From the NCBI GenBank assembly GCA_947628225.1, contig CANQYY010000003.1:62001-126000 (forward strand): a stretch of 64,000 nucleotides of DNA, given 5' to 3'. Under the pieces are notes generated by a model, which had not been told where the DNA came from, searched no databases, and worked only from the letters and a program-made list of their open reading frames with translations. The translations under genes were made by a program, and so were the position numbers. Origin of the DNA: an uncultured Lachnospiraceae bacterium. GTDB taxonomy: Bacteria; Bacillota; Clostridia; Lachnospirales; Lachnospiraceae. This document shows positions 15,707 to 25,485 of this stretch, one piece after another (the first letter of the stretch is position 1; every line of letters begins with the position of its first letter).

Positions 15707-17095
15707 ATGGAAAAGACAATGGAGAAAATAGTTGCCCTGGCAAAGAACCGCGGATTTATCTATCCGGGTTCCGAGATATATGGCGGGCTGGCAAATACAT
15801 GGGATTATGGAAATCTCGGTGTAGAATTGAAAAACAATGTCAAAAAGGCATGGTGGCAGAAATTTATTCAGGAGAATAAATACAATGTAGGCGTGGATTG
15901 CGCGATTTTGATGAATCCGCAGACCTGGGTGGCGTCCGGCCACCTCGGCGGTTTTTCTGACCCGCTGATGGATTGTAAGGAATGCCATGAGCGTTTCCGC
16001 GCAGACCAGCTGATAGAGGATTTTGCAGAGGAAAAGGGAATCCGTCTGGAGGGCTCCATAGACGGTTGGGGGAAAGAGAAGATGGAGGATTTCATCGCAG
16101 AACATCAGGTTTCCTGTCCAAGCTGCGGCAAGCGCAATTTTACGGAAATCCGCCAGTTTAACTTAATGTTTAAGACCTTTCAGGGTGTTACCGAGGATGC
16201 GAAAAACACCGTTTATCTCCGCCCGGAAACGGCGCAGGGAATTTTTGTAAACTTTAAAAATGTACAGAGGACATCCCGCAAAAAAGTGCCCTTTGGCATC
16301 GGGCAAATTGGCAAGTCTTTCCGAAATGAGATCACACCGGGAAACTTTACCTTCCGGACAAGGGAGTTTGAGCAGATGGAGCTGGAATTTTTCTGCGTGC
16401 CGGATACGGATTTAGAATGGTTCTCTTACTGGAAGGAATTTTGTATCCAATGGCTTCAGACGCTGGGGATAAAGGAGGAGGAGATGAGGGTTCGCGACCA
16501 CGATCAGGAAGAACTCTCCTTCTATAGCAAGGCGACCAGCGACATTGAATTTTTGTTCCCGTTTGGCTGGGGAGAACTCTGGGGAATCGCCGACCGGACG
16601 GATTATGACCTGACGCAGCACCAGAATACCTCCGGGGAAGATATGAATTATTTTGATGACGAGCGGAAGGAGAAGTATATTCCCTATGTTATTGAACCAT
16701 CCCTGGGGGCGGACCGCGTTACCCTTGCTTTTTTATGCAGCGCTTACGACGAGGAGGAAATCGGAGAGGGGGACGTGAGAACCGTACTGCATTTCCATCC
16801 GGCGCTTGCTCCGGTTAAAATCGGAGTTCTACCATTGTCGAAAAAATTAAATGAAAAAGCGGAAAAGGTATTTGAGGAGCTGAGTAAATTTTACAACTGT
16901 GAGTATGACGACCGTGGGAATATCGGAAAACGGTACCGCCGTCAGGATGAAATTGGCACGCCGTATTGCGTGACTTATGACTTTGATTCAGAAGAGGATG
17001 GCATGGTAACGGTCCGCGACCGTGATACTATGGAACAGGAACGTATAAAAATCAGTGAATTGAAAAATTATTTTGAAGGGAAATTTGCCTTTTGA
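15707..17095 (+). CDS. glyS: Glycyl-tRNA synthetase, homodimeric class II, 462 aa
   Basis: Class II synthetase of the alpha2 type, 462 residues as usual. Class II motif 2 region is seen in [26 protein letters not shown], class motif 3 in [18 protein letters not shown]. It has the zinc-like CKECHERF and CPSCGKRNF segments in the insertion domain, and the anticodon-binding domain at the end ([33 protein letters not shown]). The start has GGAGG twice upstream. It sits downstream of recO with its own promoter candidate. Confidence 0.97.
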   Translation: MEKTMEKIVALAKNRGFIYPGSEIYGGLANTWDYGNLGVELKNNVKKAWWQKFIQENKYNVGVDCAILMNPQTWVASGHLGGFSDPLMDCKECHERFRADQLIEDFAEEKGIRLEGSIDGWGKEKMEDFIAEHQVSCPSCGKRNFTEIRQFNLMFKTFQGVTEDAKNTVYLRPETAQGIFVNFKNVQRTSRKKVPFGIGQIGKSFRNEITPGNFTFRTREFEQMELEFFCVPDTDLEWFSYWKEFCIQWLQTLGIKEEEMRVRDHDQEELSFYSKATSDIEFLFPFGWGELWGIADRTDYDLTQHQNTSGEDMNYFDDERKEKYIPYVIEPSLGADRVTLAFLCSAYDEEEIGEGDVRTVLHFHPALAPVKIGVLPLSKKLNEKAEKVFEELSKFYNCEYDDRGNIGKRYRRQDEIGTPYCVTYDFDSEEDGMVTVRDRDTMEQERIKISELKNYFEGKFAF

Positions 17096-17140
17096 TAAAA
17101 TATGAGATAGAAACGAACAGGGGGACGGTGGGGACGGAAT

Positions 17141-17980
17141 ATGCAGAAACGAACCTATGACAGAAAGGAGCTTATCCTTATTGTTTTTGTCAGCGCCGTT
17201 ATATTGGCGGCGGGGGTTTTTTTAAAGCTATGGGATGAGAAAAGGACGGAGGGGGAAGAAGCCGCTTCCGTTCAGGTTACCACCCAGGCGGCGATAAATG
17301 TTCAGACTCCGGTGCCGGAACCGGTAAGGACGCCGGATCCCACGGCAGGGATAGCCTCATTTTTACAGGGACCCAAATCCTGGAAAGAAAAACGGGAGTG
17401 GTCGGGAGAATGGGGAAAGGAATACTATGACGGCGGTTCCTTTGGAGGCTTTGGCTGCGGCCTTTGCTGTATGGCAAATATTTATAACTCTCTGACGCAG
17501 TATCGCTGCTCTCCGGTTGATATGTACGAATATGCCAAGAAAGCCAGTATGTATGGCGGGGGAGGCGCCATTGACTGGGGGTATATGAAAGAAACCATGA
17601 CCCGGCTGGGTTTTACCTGTGAAGTAGGGAGAAAGCCCGCCCGGTATCCGTCTTTTCAGGAGAAGATAAAGCAGGCAAAGGCGTGTATTGTAGTGGTGAG
17701 CAGCGCCGATAGCGCCTGTTATTGGAAAAATACGCCGGGGCATTATGTAACCTTGTTTTTGTATGACAAAAAGACGGACAAGGTGTTTCTCACTGATTCC
17801 GGCGATCCGTCACATAACCGGCACTGGGTATCCCTGAAAAAGGTGTACCGTTCGTTAAAGACGGCAAATCACTGGCAGTATATGGCGGTGACGGGGTACG
17901 ATGCCAAAAAAAATAGCTGGAAACACAACGGCTTTGGCGGTACCTGCATACTCCCGGAAAGCTGGTATATAAAGAAATAA
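17141..17980 (+). CDS. Exported peptidase C39-like protein, 279 aa
   Basis: N-terminal hydrophobic segment (LILIVFVSAVILAAGVFLKL) with a short basic start, no lipobox, so it is either a signal anchor or signal peptide. A Thr/Pro-rich linker follows (TQAAINVQTPVPEPVRTPDP). The C-terminal domain from residue 95 is papain-like (C39_2 type): Cys106 in GCGLCCMANIYNSL, His201 in PGHYVTLFLYD and Asp219 in FLTDSGDP form a plausible catalytic set. Substrate unknown; wall turnover or a peptide is possible. The coding region ends at a bidirectional terminator. Confidence 0.72.
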   Translation: MQKRTYDRKELILIVFVSAVILAAGVFLKLWDEKRTEGEEAASVQVTTQAAINVQTPVPEPVRTPDPTAGIASFLQGPKSWKEKREWSGEWGKEYYDGGSFGGFGCGLCCMANIYNSLTQYRCSPVDMYEYAKKASMYGGGGAIDWGYMKETMTRLGFTCEVGRKPARYPSFQEKIKQAKACIVVVSSADSACYWKNTPGHYVTLFLYDKKTDKVFLTDSGDPSHNRHWVSLKKVYRSLKTANHWQYMAVTGYDAKKNSWKHNGFGGTCILPESWYIKK

Positions 17981-17981
17981 A

Positions 17982-18026
17982 AAAATCCCCCGGACAGTGC
18001 GGCCGCTGTTCCGGGGTTTTTCTTTT
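17982..18026. terminator. Bidirectional terminator between the C39-like gene and degV
   Basis: CCCCGGACAG (17988-17997) pairs with CTGTTCCGGGG (18006-18016), one-base bulge. A run of A on the left and of T on the right (18017-18026) give a U-tract in both directions, so it can end both converging genes. Confidence 0.85.
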
Positions 18027-18863
18027 TTACTTTTCAATATAGCCGATGCCAAGACAATTCGGACCGATATGGGTGCCTACAATAGGGCCGATACAGGTAA
18101 TAAAAATTTCATTCTTTATGCCGGCCTCCTTTAACAACGCCTTCAGGGCTTCTGCCCTCTCCGGGGTGTTGGAATGCCCGATGACAAGTTTATAGGAAGG
18201 GTCGGCTGGTTTTTCCTGTAATCGATTAATGAGCCACGAATTGCAGGATTTCTTCCCCTTTACCTTATCGATCGGTTTGGCTCCGTCGGCAATTACCTGG
18301 AGAACCGGATGTAATTTCATCAGCCCTCCGATAAGAGCGGCGCTTTTGGAAATGCGCCCGCCCCGTTTCAGGTATTCCATCGTATCAATTACAATATAAG
18401 TCATAGTCTTAGGGAGCAGGGCGGTAATCTTTTCCGTAATCTGGTCTGCACTCATCCCCGCCTCCCGCATAGTGACAGCGGTTTCCACCAAAAGCGCCTG
18501 CCCCATAGCGCCGTTTTCACAGTCAATCAGATGAAGGGCAGGTGAGTTTACATTTTCTGCTGCAATGGCAGCGGACTGAAATGTGGCGCTCATATATTTG
18601 GAAAATAAAATAGCCACCACTTCATCGCCGGCATCGATATAGCGCCGGAAAATCTCTTCAAATTGAAATGGGTTAACAGCGGCGGTAGTTGGATTATCCT
18701 TACTGGTTTCCAGTTTTTCGTAAAACTCTTCGTTGGATAATTCTATACCACACTTGTAGTCTGTTTCGCCGAAGCGAACGGTAAGAGGCAGAATATCGAT
18801 GTTTAACTCTTTGGCATGCTCCATTGTTAAATCGCACAGAGTATCGGTAATAATTCGTACCAT
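18027..18863 (-). CDS. DegV family fatty-acid-binding protein, 278 aa
   Basis: DegV proteins bind a fatty acid in a two-domain fold and can act as FakB subunits with the kinase FakA. Signature residues are at the start, MVRIITDTLCDL, and STT-type contacts are in TTAAVNPFQFEEIFRRY. The segment SGATFQSA (here YMSATFQSAAIAA) and the conserved lid G(G)RISKSAALIGGL are also present. A longer frame exists, but the ATG at 18863 has GGGAGGAG just upstream and matches family N-termini. FakA is not in this window. Confidence 0.92.
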   Translation of the reverse strand: MVRIITDTLCDLTMEHAKELNIDILPLTVRFGETDYKCGIELSNEEFYEKLETSKDNPTTAAVNPFQFEEIFRRYIDAGDEVVAILFSKYMSATFQSAAIAAENVNSPALHLIDCENGAMGQALLVETAVTMREAGMSADQITEKITALLPKTMTYIVIDTMEYLKRGGRISKSAALIGGLMKLHPVLQVIADGAKPIDKVKGKKSCNSWLINRLQEKPADPSYKLVIGHSNTPERAEALKALLKEAGIKNEIFITCIGPIVGTHIGPNCLGIGYIEK

Positions 18864-18896
18864 AACGGCTCCTCCCTTATATTGGAATTTTTTACT

Positions 18897-18926
18897 ATTA
18901 TAAGTTTTTTTTCCGTCTTTTGTCAA
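18897..18926 (-). promoter_or_regulatory. Promoter of the degV-family gene
   Basis: Minus strand: -35 TTGACA (18921-18926), 18-base spacer, -10 TATAAT (18897-18902). Both hexamers are perfect consensus. Confidence 0.75.
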
Positions 18927-19004
18927 ATAGGAAATAAAAGAGCCCAAAAATTTCAAAATTTACCATTATTTACGAAAAAAAACCTTTTCTAAAGCCCTTT
19001 TTTG

Positions 19005-19013
19005 TGGTACAAT
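19005..19013 (+). promoter_or_regulatory. Extended -10 promoter element of ppdK
   Basis: TGGTACAAT (TG-n-TACAAT) at 19005-19013; the -35 region is weak. It places the transcript start about 90 bases before the gene, so the leader contains the hairpins described separately. Confidence 0.45.
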
Positions 19014-19022
19014 ATTCACAGC

Positions 19023-19080
19023 GACTGCAAAGTAGTCCAACTGCTTTCACAAGTCAAAGGTTTCGTCCGTGAAACGAAAC
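19023..19080 (+). other. Structured 5' leader of ppdK
   Basis: AAAGTAGT (19029-19036) and ACTGCTTT (19040-19047) form an eight-pair stem with a CCA loop, flanked by GACT/AGTC. A second stem GTTTC/GAAAC follows (19060-19075). There is no U-run, so this is not a terminator; an mRNA-stability role is possible but not shown. Confidence 0.4.
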
Positions 19081-19110
19081 AAATACAATATTTTAGGAGG
19101 AATTATAAAC

Positions 19111-21741
19111 ATGGCTAAATGGGTTTATAAGTTCAATGAAGGTAATGCTTCTATGAGAAACCTGCTTGGTGGTAAAGGTTGTAACCTTGCTGAGATGACC
19201 GGTCTGGGAATGCCGATCCCTCAGGGTTTTACTGTTACTACAGAAGCTTGTACAGAGTATTACAACAGTGGGAAACAGATTACAAAAGAGGTTGAGGACC
19301 AGATTTTCGAGGCTTTGACATGGTTAGAGGGTGTCAATGGTAAAAAATTCGGCGATACGGAGGATCCGTTACTGGTATCCGTTCGTTCCGGCGCCCGCGC
19401 TTCCATGCCCGGTATGATGGATACAATTCTGAACCTTGGTTTGAATGATATTGCAGTGGAGGGTTTTGCTAAAAAGACCGGAAATCCCAGATTTGCATAC
19501 GATTCTTACAGACGTTTCATCCAGATGTACTCCGATGTAGTTATGGAAGTGCCGAAAAGCTTTTTTGAGAAGAAAATTGATGAAATGAAAGAAAGATTAG
19601 GCGTAACTTATGATACAGAGCTGACAGCAGACAATTTAAAGGAGCTGGCAGAGCAGTTTAAATTGGTATATAAAGAGGCGATGAACGGCGAAGAATTCCC
19701 GCAGGAGCCAAAGGATCAGCTGATGGGCGCCGTAAAAGCCGTATTCCGTTCCTGGGATAACCCCCGTGCGATTGTATACCGCCGTATGAATGATATTCCG
19801 GGCGACTGGGGTACTGCCGTAAACGTACAGACCATGGTATTTGGCAATAAGGGAGATACTTCCGGTACGGGCGTTGCCTTTACCCGTAACCCGTCCACCG
19901 GTGAAAAGGGTATTTTCGGCGAATATCTGATCAATGCCCAGGGCGAAGACGTAGTTGCCGGCGTTCGTACGCCGCAGCCGATTTCACAGCTTGAGAAAGA
20001 CCTTCCTGACTGTTATAAACAATTTATGGAGCTGGCGATGAATCTGGAAAACCATTTCCATGATATGCAGGATATGGAGTTTACGATTGAGGAAGGAAAA
20101 TTATACTTCCTTCAGACCCGTAACGGTAAGAGAACTGCCCCGGCTGCGATTAAGATCGCCTGTGATCTGGTAGATGAGGGACAGATTACTCCGGAGGAAG
20201 CGGTATGCCGTATTGAGGCAAAATCTCTTGACCAGCTGCTTCACCCGACCTTTGATGCCGCTGCCTTAAAGGCAGGCAAGGTGATCGGTTCTGCACTTCC
20301 GGCATCTCCGGGAGCTGCTGCCGGTAAGGTAATGTTTACGGCAGATGATGCAAAGGAAGCAGGAATCGGCGGTAAAGGAGAGAGAGTAATTCTTGTCCGT
20401 CTGGAAACCTCTCCGGAGGATATTGAAGGTATGCACGCTTCTCAGGGTATTTTGACTGTCCGCGGCGGCATGACTTCCCATGCGGCCGTAGTTGCGCGCG
20501 GTATGGGTACCTGCTGCGTATCCGGCTGCGGGGAAATAGAAATTAATGAAGAAGAGAAATGGTTTAAACTTGGCGGAAAGACATTCCATGAGGGAGATTA
20601 TATTTCCTTAGACGGTACGACCGGTAAAATCTACGACGGAGATATTAAAACAGTAGAGGCTTCTATCGGCGGAGATTTTGAAAGAATTATGAACTGGGCT
20701 GACGAGTACAGAACCTTAAAGGTTCGCACGAATGCCGACACACCGGAAGACACAGCGAATGCTGTAAAACTGGGAGCAGAGGGTATCGGCCTTTGCCGTA
20801 CCGAGCATATGTTCTTTGGCGAGAACAGAATTCCGAAGTTCCGCCGCATGATTCTTTCTGACACAGTAGAGCAGAGAGAGGAAGCCTTAAAGGCAATTCT
20901 TGCATTCCAGAAGGCAGACTTTAAGGCAATGTATGAAACTCTGGAAGGAAAACCGATGAATGTTCGTTTCTTAGATCCGCCTCTGCATGAGTTCGTTCCG
21001 ACGGAAGAGGAGGATATTAAAGCACTGGCAGCGGATATGGGACTTTCGGTAGAGGAAGTAAAGAACCGTTGTGACGCCCTCCATGAATTTAACCCGATGA
21101 TGGGACATCGTGGATGCCGTCTTGCCGTTACTTATCCGGAAATTGCCAAGATGCAGACCCGCGCCGTAATGGAAGCAGCGATTGAAGTAAAAGAGGAAAA
21201 GGGTTACGATATTGTTCCTGAGATTATGATTCCATTGGTAGGCGAAAAGAAAGAGTTGAAATATGTAAAAGACTTTGTAGTAGAAGTAGCGGAGGCTGTT
21301 AAGAAGGAGAAGAATTCCGATATTCAGTATCATATCGGTACCATGATCGAGATTCCCCGTGCTGCATTAACAGCAGATGAAATAGCAGAGGAAGCAGAGT
21401 ACTTCTCATTTGGAACCAATGACTTAACCCAGATGACGTTCGGATTCTCCCGTGATGATGCCGGTAAATTCTTAGATTCCTACTATCAGGCTAAGATTTA
21501 TGAGTCCGACCCATTTGCCCGTCTGGATCAGAACGGTGTCGGCCAGTTAGTTCAGATGGCAGCAGATAAGGGACGTAAGACCCGCCCGGATATTAAACTC
21601 GGTATCTGCGGTGAACACGGCGGCGACCCATCTTCTGTTGAGTTCTGCCATAAGGTAGGTTTAAATTATGTATCCTGCTCTCCATTCCGTGTACCGATTG
21701 CACGTTTGGCAGCGGCGCAGGCAGCGATCAATAACAAATAA
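19111..21741 (+). CDS. ppdK: Pyruvate, phosphate dikinase, 876 aa
   Basis: Interconverts pyruvate + ATP + Pi with PEP + AMP + PPi; in anaerobes it works in both gluconeogenic and glycolytic directions. The phosphorylated histidine is His457 in GGMTSHAAVVARGMGTCC, the hallmark of the swivelling domain. The N-terminal ATP-grasp domain starts MAKWVYKFNEGNASM, and the TIM-barrel PEP domain includes GTNDLTQMTFGFSRDD and the metal-site motif MGHRGCRLAVTYPEI. Length equals the family norm. An in-frame ATG at 19069 lies within the leader; the ATG at 19111 follows TAGGAGGAAT and is chosen. It is followed by a terminator. Confidence 0.97.
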   Translation: MAKWVYKFNEGNASMRNLLGGKGCNLAEMTGLGMPIPQGFTVTTEACTEYYNSGKQITKEVEDQIFEALTWLEGVNGKKFGDTEDPLLVSVRSGARASMPGMMDTILNLGLNDIAVEGFAKKTGNPRFAYDSYRRFIQMYSDVVMEVPKSFFEKKIDEMKERLGVTYDTELTADNLKELAEQFKLVYKEAMNGEEFPQEPKDQLMGAVKAVFRSWDNPRAIVYRRMNDIPGDWGTAVNVQTMVFGNKGDTSGTGVAFTRNPSTGEKGIFGEYLINAQGEDVVAGVRTPQPISQLEKDLPDCYKQFMELAMNLENHFHDMQDMEFTIEEGKLYFLQTRNGKRTAPAAIKIACDLVDEGQITPEEAVCRIEAKSLDQLLHPTFDAAALKAGKVIGSALPASPGAAAGKVMFTADDAKEAGIGGKGERVILVRLETSPEDIEGMHASQGILTVRGGMTSHAAVVARGMGTCCVSGCGEIEINEEEKWFKLGGKTFHEGDYISLDGTTGKIYDGDIKTVEASIGGDFERIMNWADEYRTLKVRTNADTPEDTANAVKLGAEGIGLCRTEHMFFGENRIPKFRRMILSDTVEQREEALKAILAFQKADFKAMYETLEGKPMNVRFLDPPLHEFVPTEEEDIKALAADMGLSVEEVKNRCDALHEFNPMMGHRGCRLAVTYPEIAKMQTRAVMEAAIEVKEEKGYDIVPEIMIPLVGEKKELKYVKDFVVEVAEAVKKEKNSDIQYHIGTMIEIPRAALTADEIAEEAEYFSFGTNDLTQMTFGFSRDDAGKFLDSYYQAKIYESDPFARLDQNGVGQLVQMAADKGRKTRPDIKLGICGEHGGDPSSVEFCHKVGLNYVSCSPFRVPIARLAAAQAAINNK

Positions 21742-21763
21742 GATAAGCAGATTTTGTTAATGT

Positions 21764-21806
21764 AAAAGGAGGTTAGACCATGCCCGCATGAGTCTAACCC
21801 CTTTTC
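21764..21806 (+). terminator. Terminator after ppdK
   Basis: GGTTAGAC (21771-21778) and GTCTAACC (21792-21799) arms around a 13-base loop, extended by AAAAGG/CCTTTT. The U-tract is only four, so it may be leaky toward the kinase gene that starts at 21828. Confidence 0.7.
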
Positions 21807-21827
21807 TATAATATGGGAGAGAATAAA

Positions 21828-24800
21828 ATGAACCAAAAAGATTATGAACTGGTACTAGACTCATTGCCGTCAATGGGAATTTTTATCATACGAGAGGATA
21901 ACCATGAAATTTTATATTTAAATGAAAAGGTAAAAAAGGCGGCCGGCAATGCCGAGGTTGGTATGATATGCCATGAGATATGGAGTGATTTTTGTTCTAA
22001 TTGTCCGTTCCGTGATATTGGAGATAAGAAAGAATGCCGTTCGGTTCAATATAATAGTCTGTTTGGAAAAACGGTGGATATGGTGGCTACCAGGATTTTA
22101 TGGCAGGGTAATATCCCGGCGCTTCTTATAACGGCGAGCCCTCATGCCGGGGTAAGCGGGGACACCTACAGCAGGATACTCCGGGTAAACCTGACGACGG
22201 ACACCTATGAAATTGTAAAAACAGGCGAGGAAGAAGAGCGGGACGAGGGGACGGATTTCTCCCATATGCCTTTTTCCCGATGGATCGATTGGTTTATAAA
22301 AGCCGGAAATGTGCATAGCGGCGATGTGAAACGGCTTTTGAAAATTGTCCAAACGGAAAAGCTTTCCCGGGAAATAAGAAACAACCGGCATATTATTGTC
22401 TGTCCTTATCGGCGAAAGGTGGAAAAGGGCTTCCGCTGGCACACGCTGGAAATTGTACCGGATTATGATTATGCGGAAGATAACCAGACAGTCATGCTAT
22501 ATGTAAAGGACATCCATGATGTTTATAAAAAAGGAATCCAGCTGGAGGAAATTAATATCCAGAATCAGGAGATTATTCAGTCCCTTGGGGAACTGAATTT
22601 TGGTATTTATGTTATTGATATGCGCACCGGCATGCTGAACCCGGTCCGTGTATCGCAGGATATGGATAAATTGTTCCAGGAGGGAATCTGGGGATGGGAT
22701 GAGGTGCTGGTAAAGATGCTGCCGTTTTTCCATCCGGAATACCGGGAGCCTCTGCTGGAGAAATTTTCTGTCGCCTCCCTGAAGGAGGCTCTGGCAAGGG
22801 GAGAAAAGAAAATAGAACTGCTCTGTCAGAGGATGATTGAGGGACGCTACCACTATGTTTCCGTCAGCGTGCATTTTCGGGAAAGCAGCATAGACAGTAA
22901 CTATGTGGTGCTGGCGGTACAGGATGTAGACGAGAGGACAAGGCAGGAGTTTCAGCGCTCGCAGGATGACAGGAGGATGGCTGTCATCATAAAATCCCGT
23001 TACCATATTATGAGCAGCGTGGATCTGGATACGGGAATGTGCGACAGAGTTTATCTGGATGCGACAGAGAATCTTGCTGACTTACAGACGGTGGACTATG
23101 AAAAAGAAGTAAAAAAGGCAGTGGAAGAAGTTATCTGTCAAGATGATATTGAAAAGTTTATAGATAATCTATCCTTAGAGGCTTTGCAGAAGAAAGCGGA
23201 GTCCGTAAAAGATTATGGCGAGTATATCTGCCAGTACCGGATAAAAAAGCCCTCCCTTTGCTGGATAGAGTCCCAGGTCTTTTTCATCCGGCAGGGGGAA
23301 AACATTCTGGTTAATATCCTGGATAGGGATATAACAAAGGAAAAGAAAAAAGAAGAGGCGTACACGGCGGAAAAACGAAAAGGGAACAATATTATCAATG
23401 GCTTAAACAGGATGTTTTTTGCCACTTATTATATGGATCTGGGAACCCATAAATTTTTCGTATTAACCCAGAGGGATAAGATAAGGGAGCTGTTTGGAGA
23501 AGAGGCGGATGCCAGAGAGGCAATCCATATTTATGCTGAGAATATCGTGTGTGAAGAGGACAGAGAAGAATTCCTGGCTATTATGACGGAAGAAAATTTA
23601 AAGGCGACCCTTTCCGGGGAGAATCCCTTTTTTGCTGCGGAATATCGCATAATGGGAGAAAGTGAAGAGGACGGTATCCGGTGGGTTCGCGCCACTGTCA
23701 TTATGGCGGAGGAAAAGGACGGACTTCCGGATAAGGTATTATATGTGGCGCAGGATGTAACGGAGAGCAAGCAGAAAGAGAAACGGGAACAACAGGTGTT
23801 AAAGGAAGCATATGACGCCGCCCTTCATGCCAATGCCTCTAAGAGTGAATTTTTGTCCCGAATGAGCCATGATATCCGTACGCCGATGAATGCGATTATC
23901 GGGATGACGGCTATTGCCGGCACCCACTTAGACAATCCGGCAAGAGTGCAGGACTGCCTGAACAAGATTACGATTTCCGGAAAGCATCTGCTTGCCCTGA
24001 TCAATGAAGTGCTGGATATGAGTAAAATTGAGTCCGGAAAGATTGATTTGGCGGAGGAAGAGTTTAATCTGTCTGATTTGATCCACAATCTGCACACGAT
24101 GATTCTCCCAAGTGTCAAAGGGAAAAAGCAAAAACTGGAAATCCGCATCAATAAGATAGAACATGAGGATGTGGCAGGGGATGTATTAAGACTTCAGCAG
24201 GTCTTTATGAATATTTTGGGAAATGCCGTTAAATATACGCCGGAGGGCGGAGAACTGAAACTGGAGATAACAGAAAAGTCCTCCAAAACCTATGGGTACG
24301 GCTGTTACGAATTTGTATTTTCCGATACGGGAATTGGAATGTCAAAGGAATATATGGAAAAAATATTCGAGCCTTTCAGCCGCGCGGAGGATTCCCGTGT
24401 GAGTAAAATTGAAGGTACGGGGCTCGGTATGACGATAGCCTTGAATATTGTCCATATGATGAATGGCGATATTCGTGTTGAGAGCAGGGAGGGAGAGGGC
24501 TCCCGGTTTACCGTCACGGTATTTTTAAAGCAGCAGGATAACAATATGCCGGCTATGGAACAGTTGGTGGATCTGCCTGTGTTAGTAGTTGATGATGATT
24601 CCTATGTGTGTGAAGCGACCTGCGTTATGCTGGAAGAAATGGGCATGAAAGGGGAATGGGTTCTGAGCGGCAGGGAGGCGGTTGCCCGCGCCGGTGAAGC
24701 GCATGAAACAGGAAATGATTTTTTTGCCGTTATTCTGGACTGGAAAATGCCGGAAATGGATGGCATCCAGACTGCAAGAAAACTCCGGGAAACCGTAGGC

Positions 24801-25394
24801 GATGAAGTGCCGATCATAATTTTATCAGCCTATGACTGGAGCAGCATTGAAGAGGAAGCCAGGGAGGTGGGAATAGACGGATTTATCTCAAAACCGTTAT
24901 TTAAATCTCAGCTTGTCTATCTGTTTAAAAAAATTGTCGACGGCAGTAAGGAGCGCGAAACAGAAATAACAGAGCTTTCCAAACAGGGATATAAAAATAA
25001 ACGGATTCTGTTAGTGGAAGATAATGATCTGAACCGGGAAATAGCCGAGGAAATTATTGGAGATACCGGTATTTTAGTAGACAGCGCGGCGGATGGGAAG
25101 CAGGCATTGGACAAGTATCAGGAGATGGAACCCGGGTACTATGACATGATCTTTATGGACATTCAGATGCCGGTTATGAACGGATATGAGGCGACAAAAG
25201 CAATCCGGAAAACCGGCAGGGAAGATGCGAAAACAATTCCCATTATAGCCATGACAGCAAATGCTTTTATTGAGGATGTGATTGCCAGTAAAGAGGCAGG
25301 GATGAATGAGCATATTACAAAGCCGCTGAATGTGGAGCAGCTGATGGAATGTATCGGGCGCTGGGTCGATAACAAACCGGGGAACAATGAATAA
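21828..25394 (+). CDS. Soluble hybrid histidine kinase with PAS domains and two receiver domains, 1188 aa
   Basis: No membrane segment, so it senses something in the cytosol. The first PAS-like domain (about residues 7-110) contains a cysteine set (CHEIWSDFCSNCPF plus a later C) often seen in Lachnospiraceae PAS proteins. Three more PAS-type regions lie before residue 660. HisKA has His681 in SHDIRTPMN; the ATPase domain has NAVKYTPEGG, DTGIGMS and GTGLGM. Receiver 1 carries Asp971 (ILDWKMPEMDG) and receiver 2 Asp1111 (IFMDIQMPVMNG). It lacks an output domain, so it should pass phosphate to another protein that I cannot identify. The ATG at 21828 has GGGAGAG seven bases ahead and is preferred to the ATG at 21813. 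Confidence 0.9.
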   Translation: MNQKDYELVLDSLPSMGIFIIREDNHEILYLNEKVKKAAGNAEVGMICHEIWSDFCSNCPFRDIGDKKECRSVQYNSLFGKTVDMVATRILWQGNIPALLITASPHAGVSGDTYSRILRVNLTTDTYEIVKTGEEEERDEGTDFSHMPFSRWIDWFIKAGNVHSGDVKRLLKIVQTEKLSREIRNNRHIIVCPYRRKVEKGFRWHTLEIVPDYDYAEDNQTVMLYVKDIHDVYKKGIQLEEINIQNQEIIQSLGELNFGIYVIDMRTGMLNPVRVSQDMDKLFQEGIWGWDEVLVKMLPFFHPEYREPLLEKFSVASLKEALARGEKKIELLCQRMIEGRYHYVSVSVHFRESSIDSNYVVLAVQDVDERTRQEFQRSQDDRRMAVIIKSRYHIMSSVDLDTGMCDRVYLDATENLADLQTVDYEKEVKKAVEEVICQDDIEKFIDNLSLEALQKKAESVKDYGEYICQYRIKKPSLCWIESQVFFIRQGENILVNILDRDITKEKKKEEAYTAEKRKGNNIINGLNRMFFATYYMDLGTHKFFVLTQRDKIRELFGEEADAREAIHIYAENIVCEEDREEFLAIMTEENLKATLSGENPFFAAEYRIMGESEEDGIRWVRATVIMAEEKDGLPDKVLYVAQDVTESKQKEKREQQVLKEAYDAALHANASKSEFLSRMSHDIRTPMNAIIGMTAIAGTHLDNPARVQDCLNKITISGKHLLALINEVLDMSKIESGKIDLAEEEFNLSDLIHNLHTMILPSVKGKKQKLEIRINKIEHEDVAGDVLRLQQVFMNILGNAVKYTPEGGELKLEITEKSSKTYGYGCYEFVFSDTGIGMSKEYMEKIFEPFSRAEDSRVSKIEGTGLGMTIALNIVHMMNGDIRVESREGEGSRFTVTVFLKQQDNNMPAMEQLVDLPVLVVDDDSYVCEATCVMLEEMGMKGEWVLSGREAVARAGEAHETGNDFFAVILDWKMPEMDGIQTARKLRETVGDEVPIIILSAYDWSSIEEEAREVGIDGFISKPLFKSQLVYLFKKIVDGSKERETEITELSKQGYKNKRILLVEDNDLNREIAEEIIGDTGILVDSAADGKQALDKYQEMEPGYYDMIFMDIQMPVMNGYEATKAIRKTGREDAKTIPIIAMTANAFIEDVIASKEAGMNEHITKPLNVEQLMECIGRWVDNKPGNNE

Positions 25395-25406
25395 GGTTTC
25401 TCCTTA

Positions 25407-25435
25407 TTGGATTTTACTTTTTATTAGTATATAAT
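25407..25435 (+). promoter_or_regulatory. Promoter of the DUF4846 gene
   Basis: TTGGAT (25407-25412), 17-base spacer, perfect TATAAT (25430-25435), directly after the kinase gene. Confidence 0.65.
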
Positions 25436-25485
25436 AAAAAACAGGAAATACAACAATGCCGTGATGCCGGGCGAAGGAGGCAATG

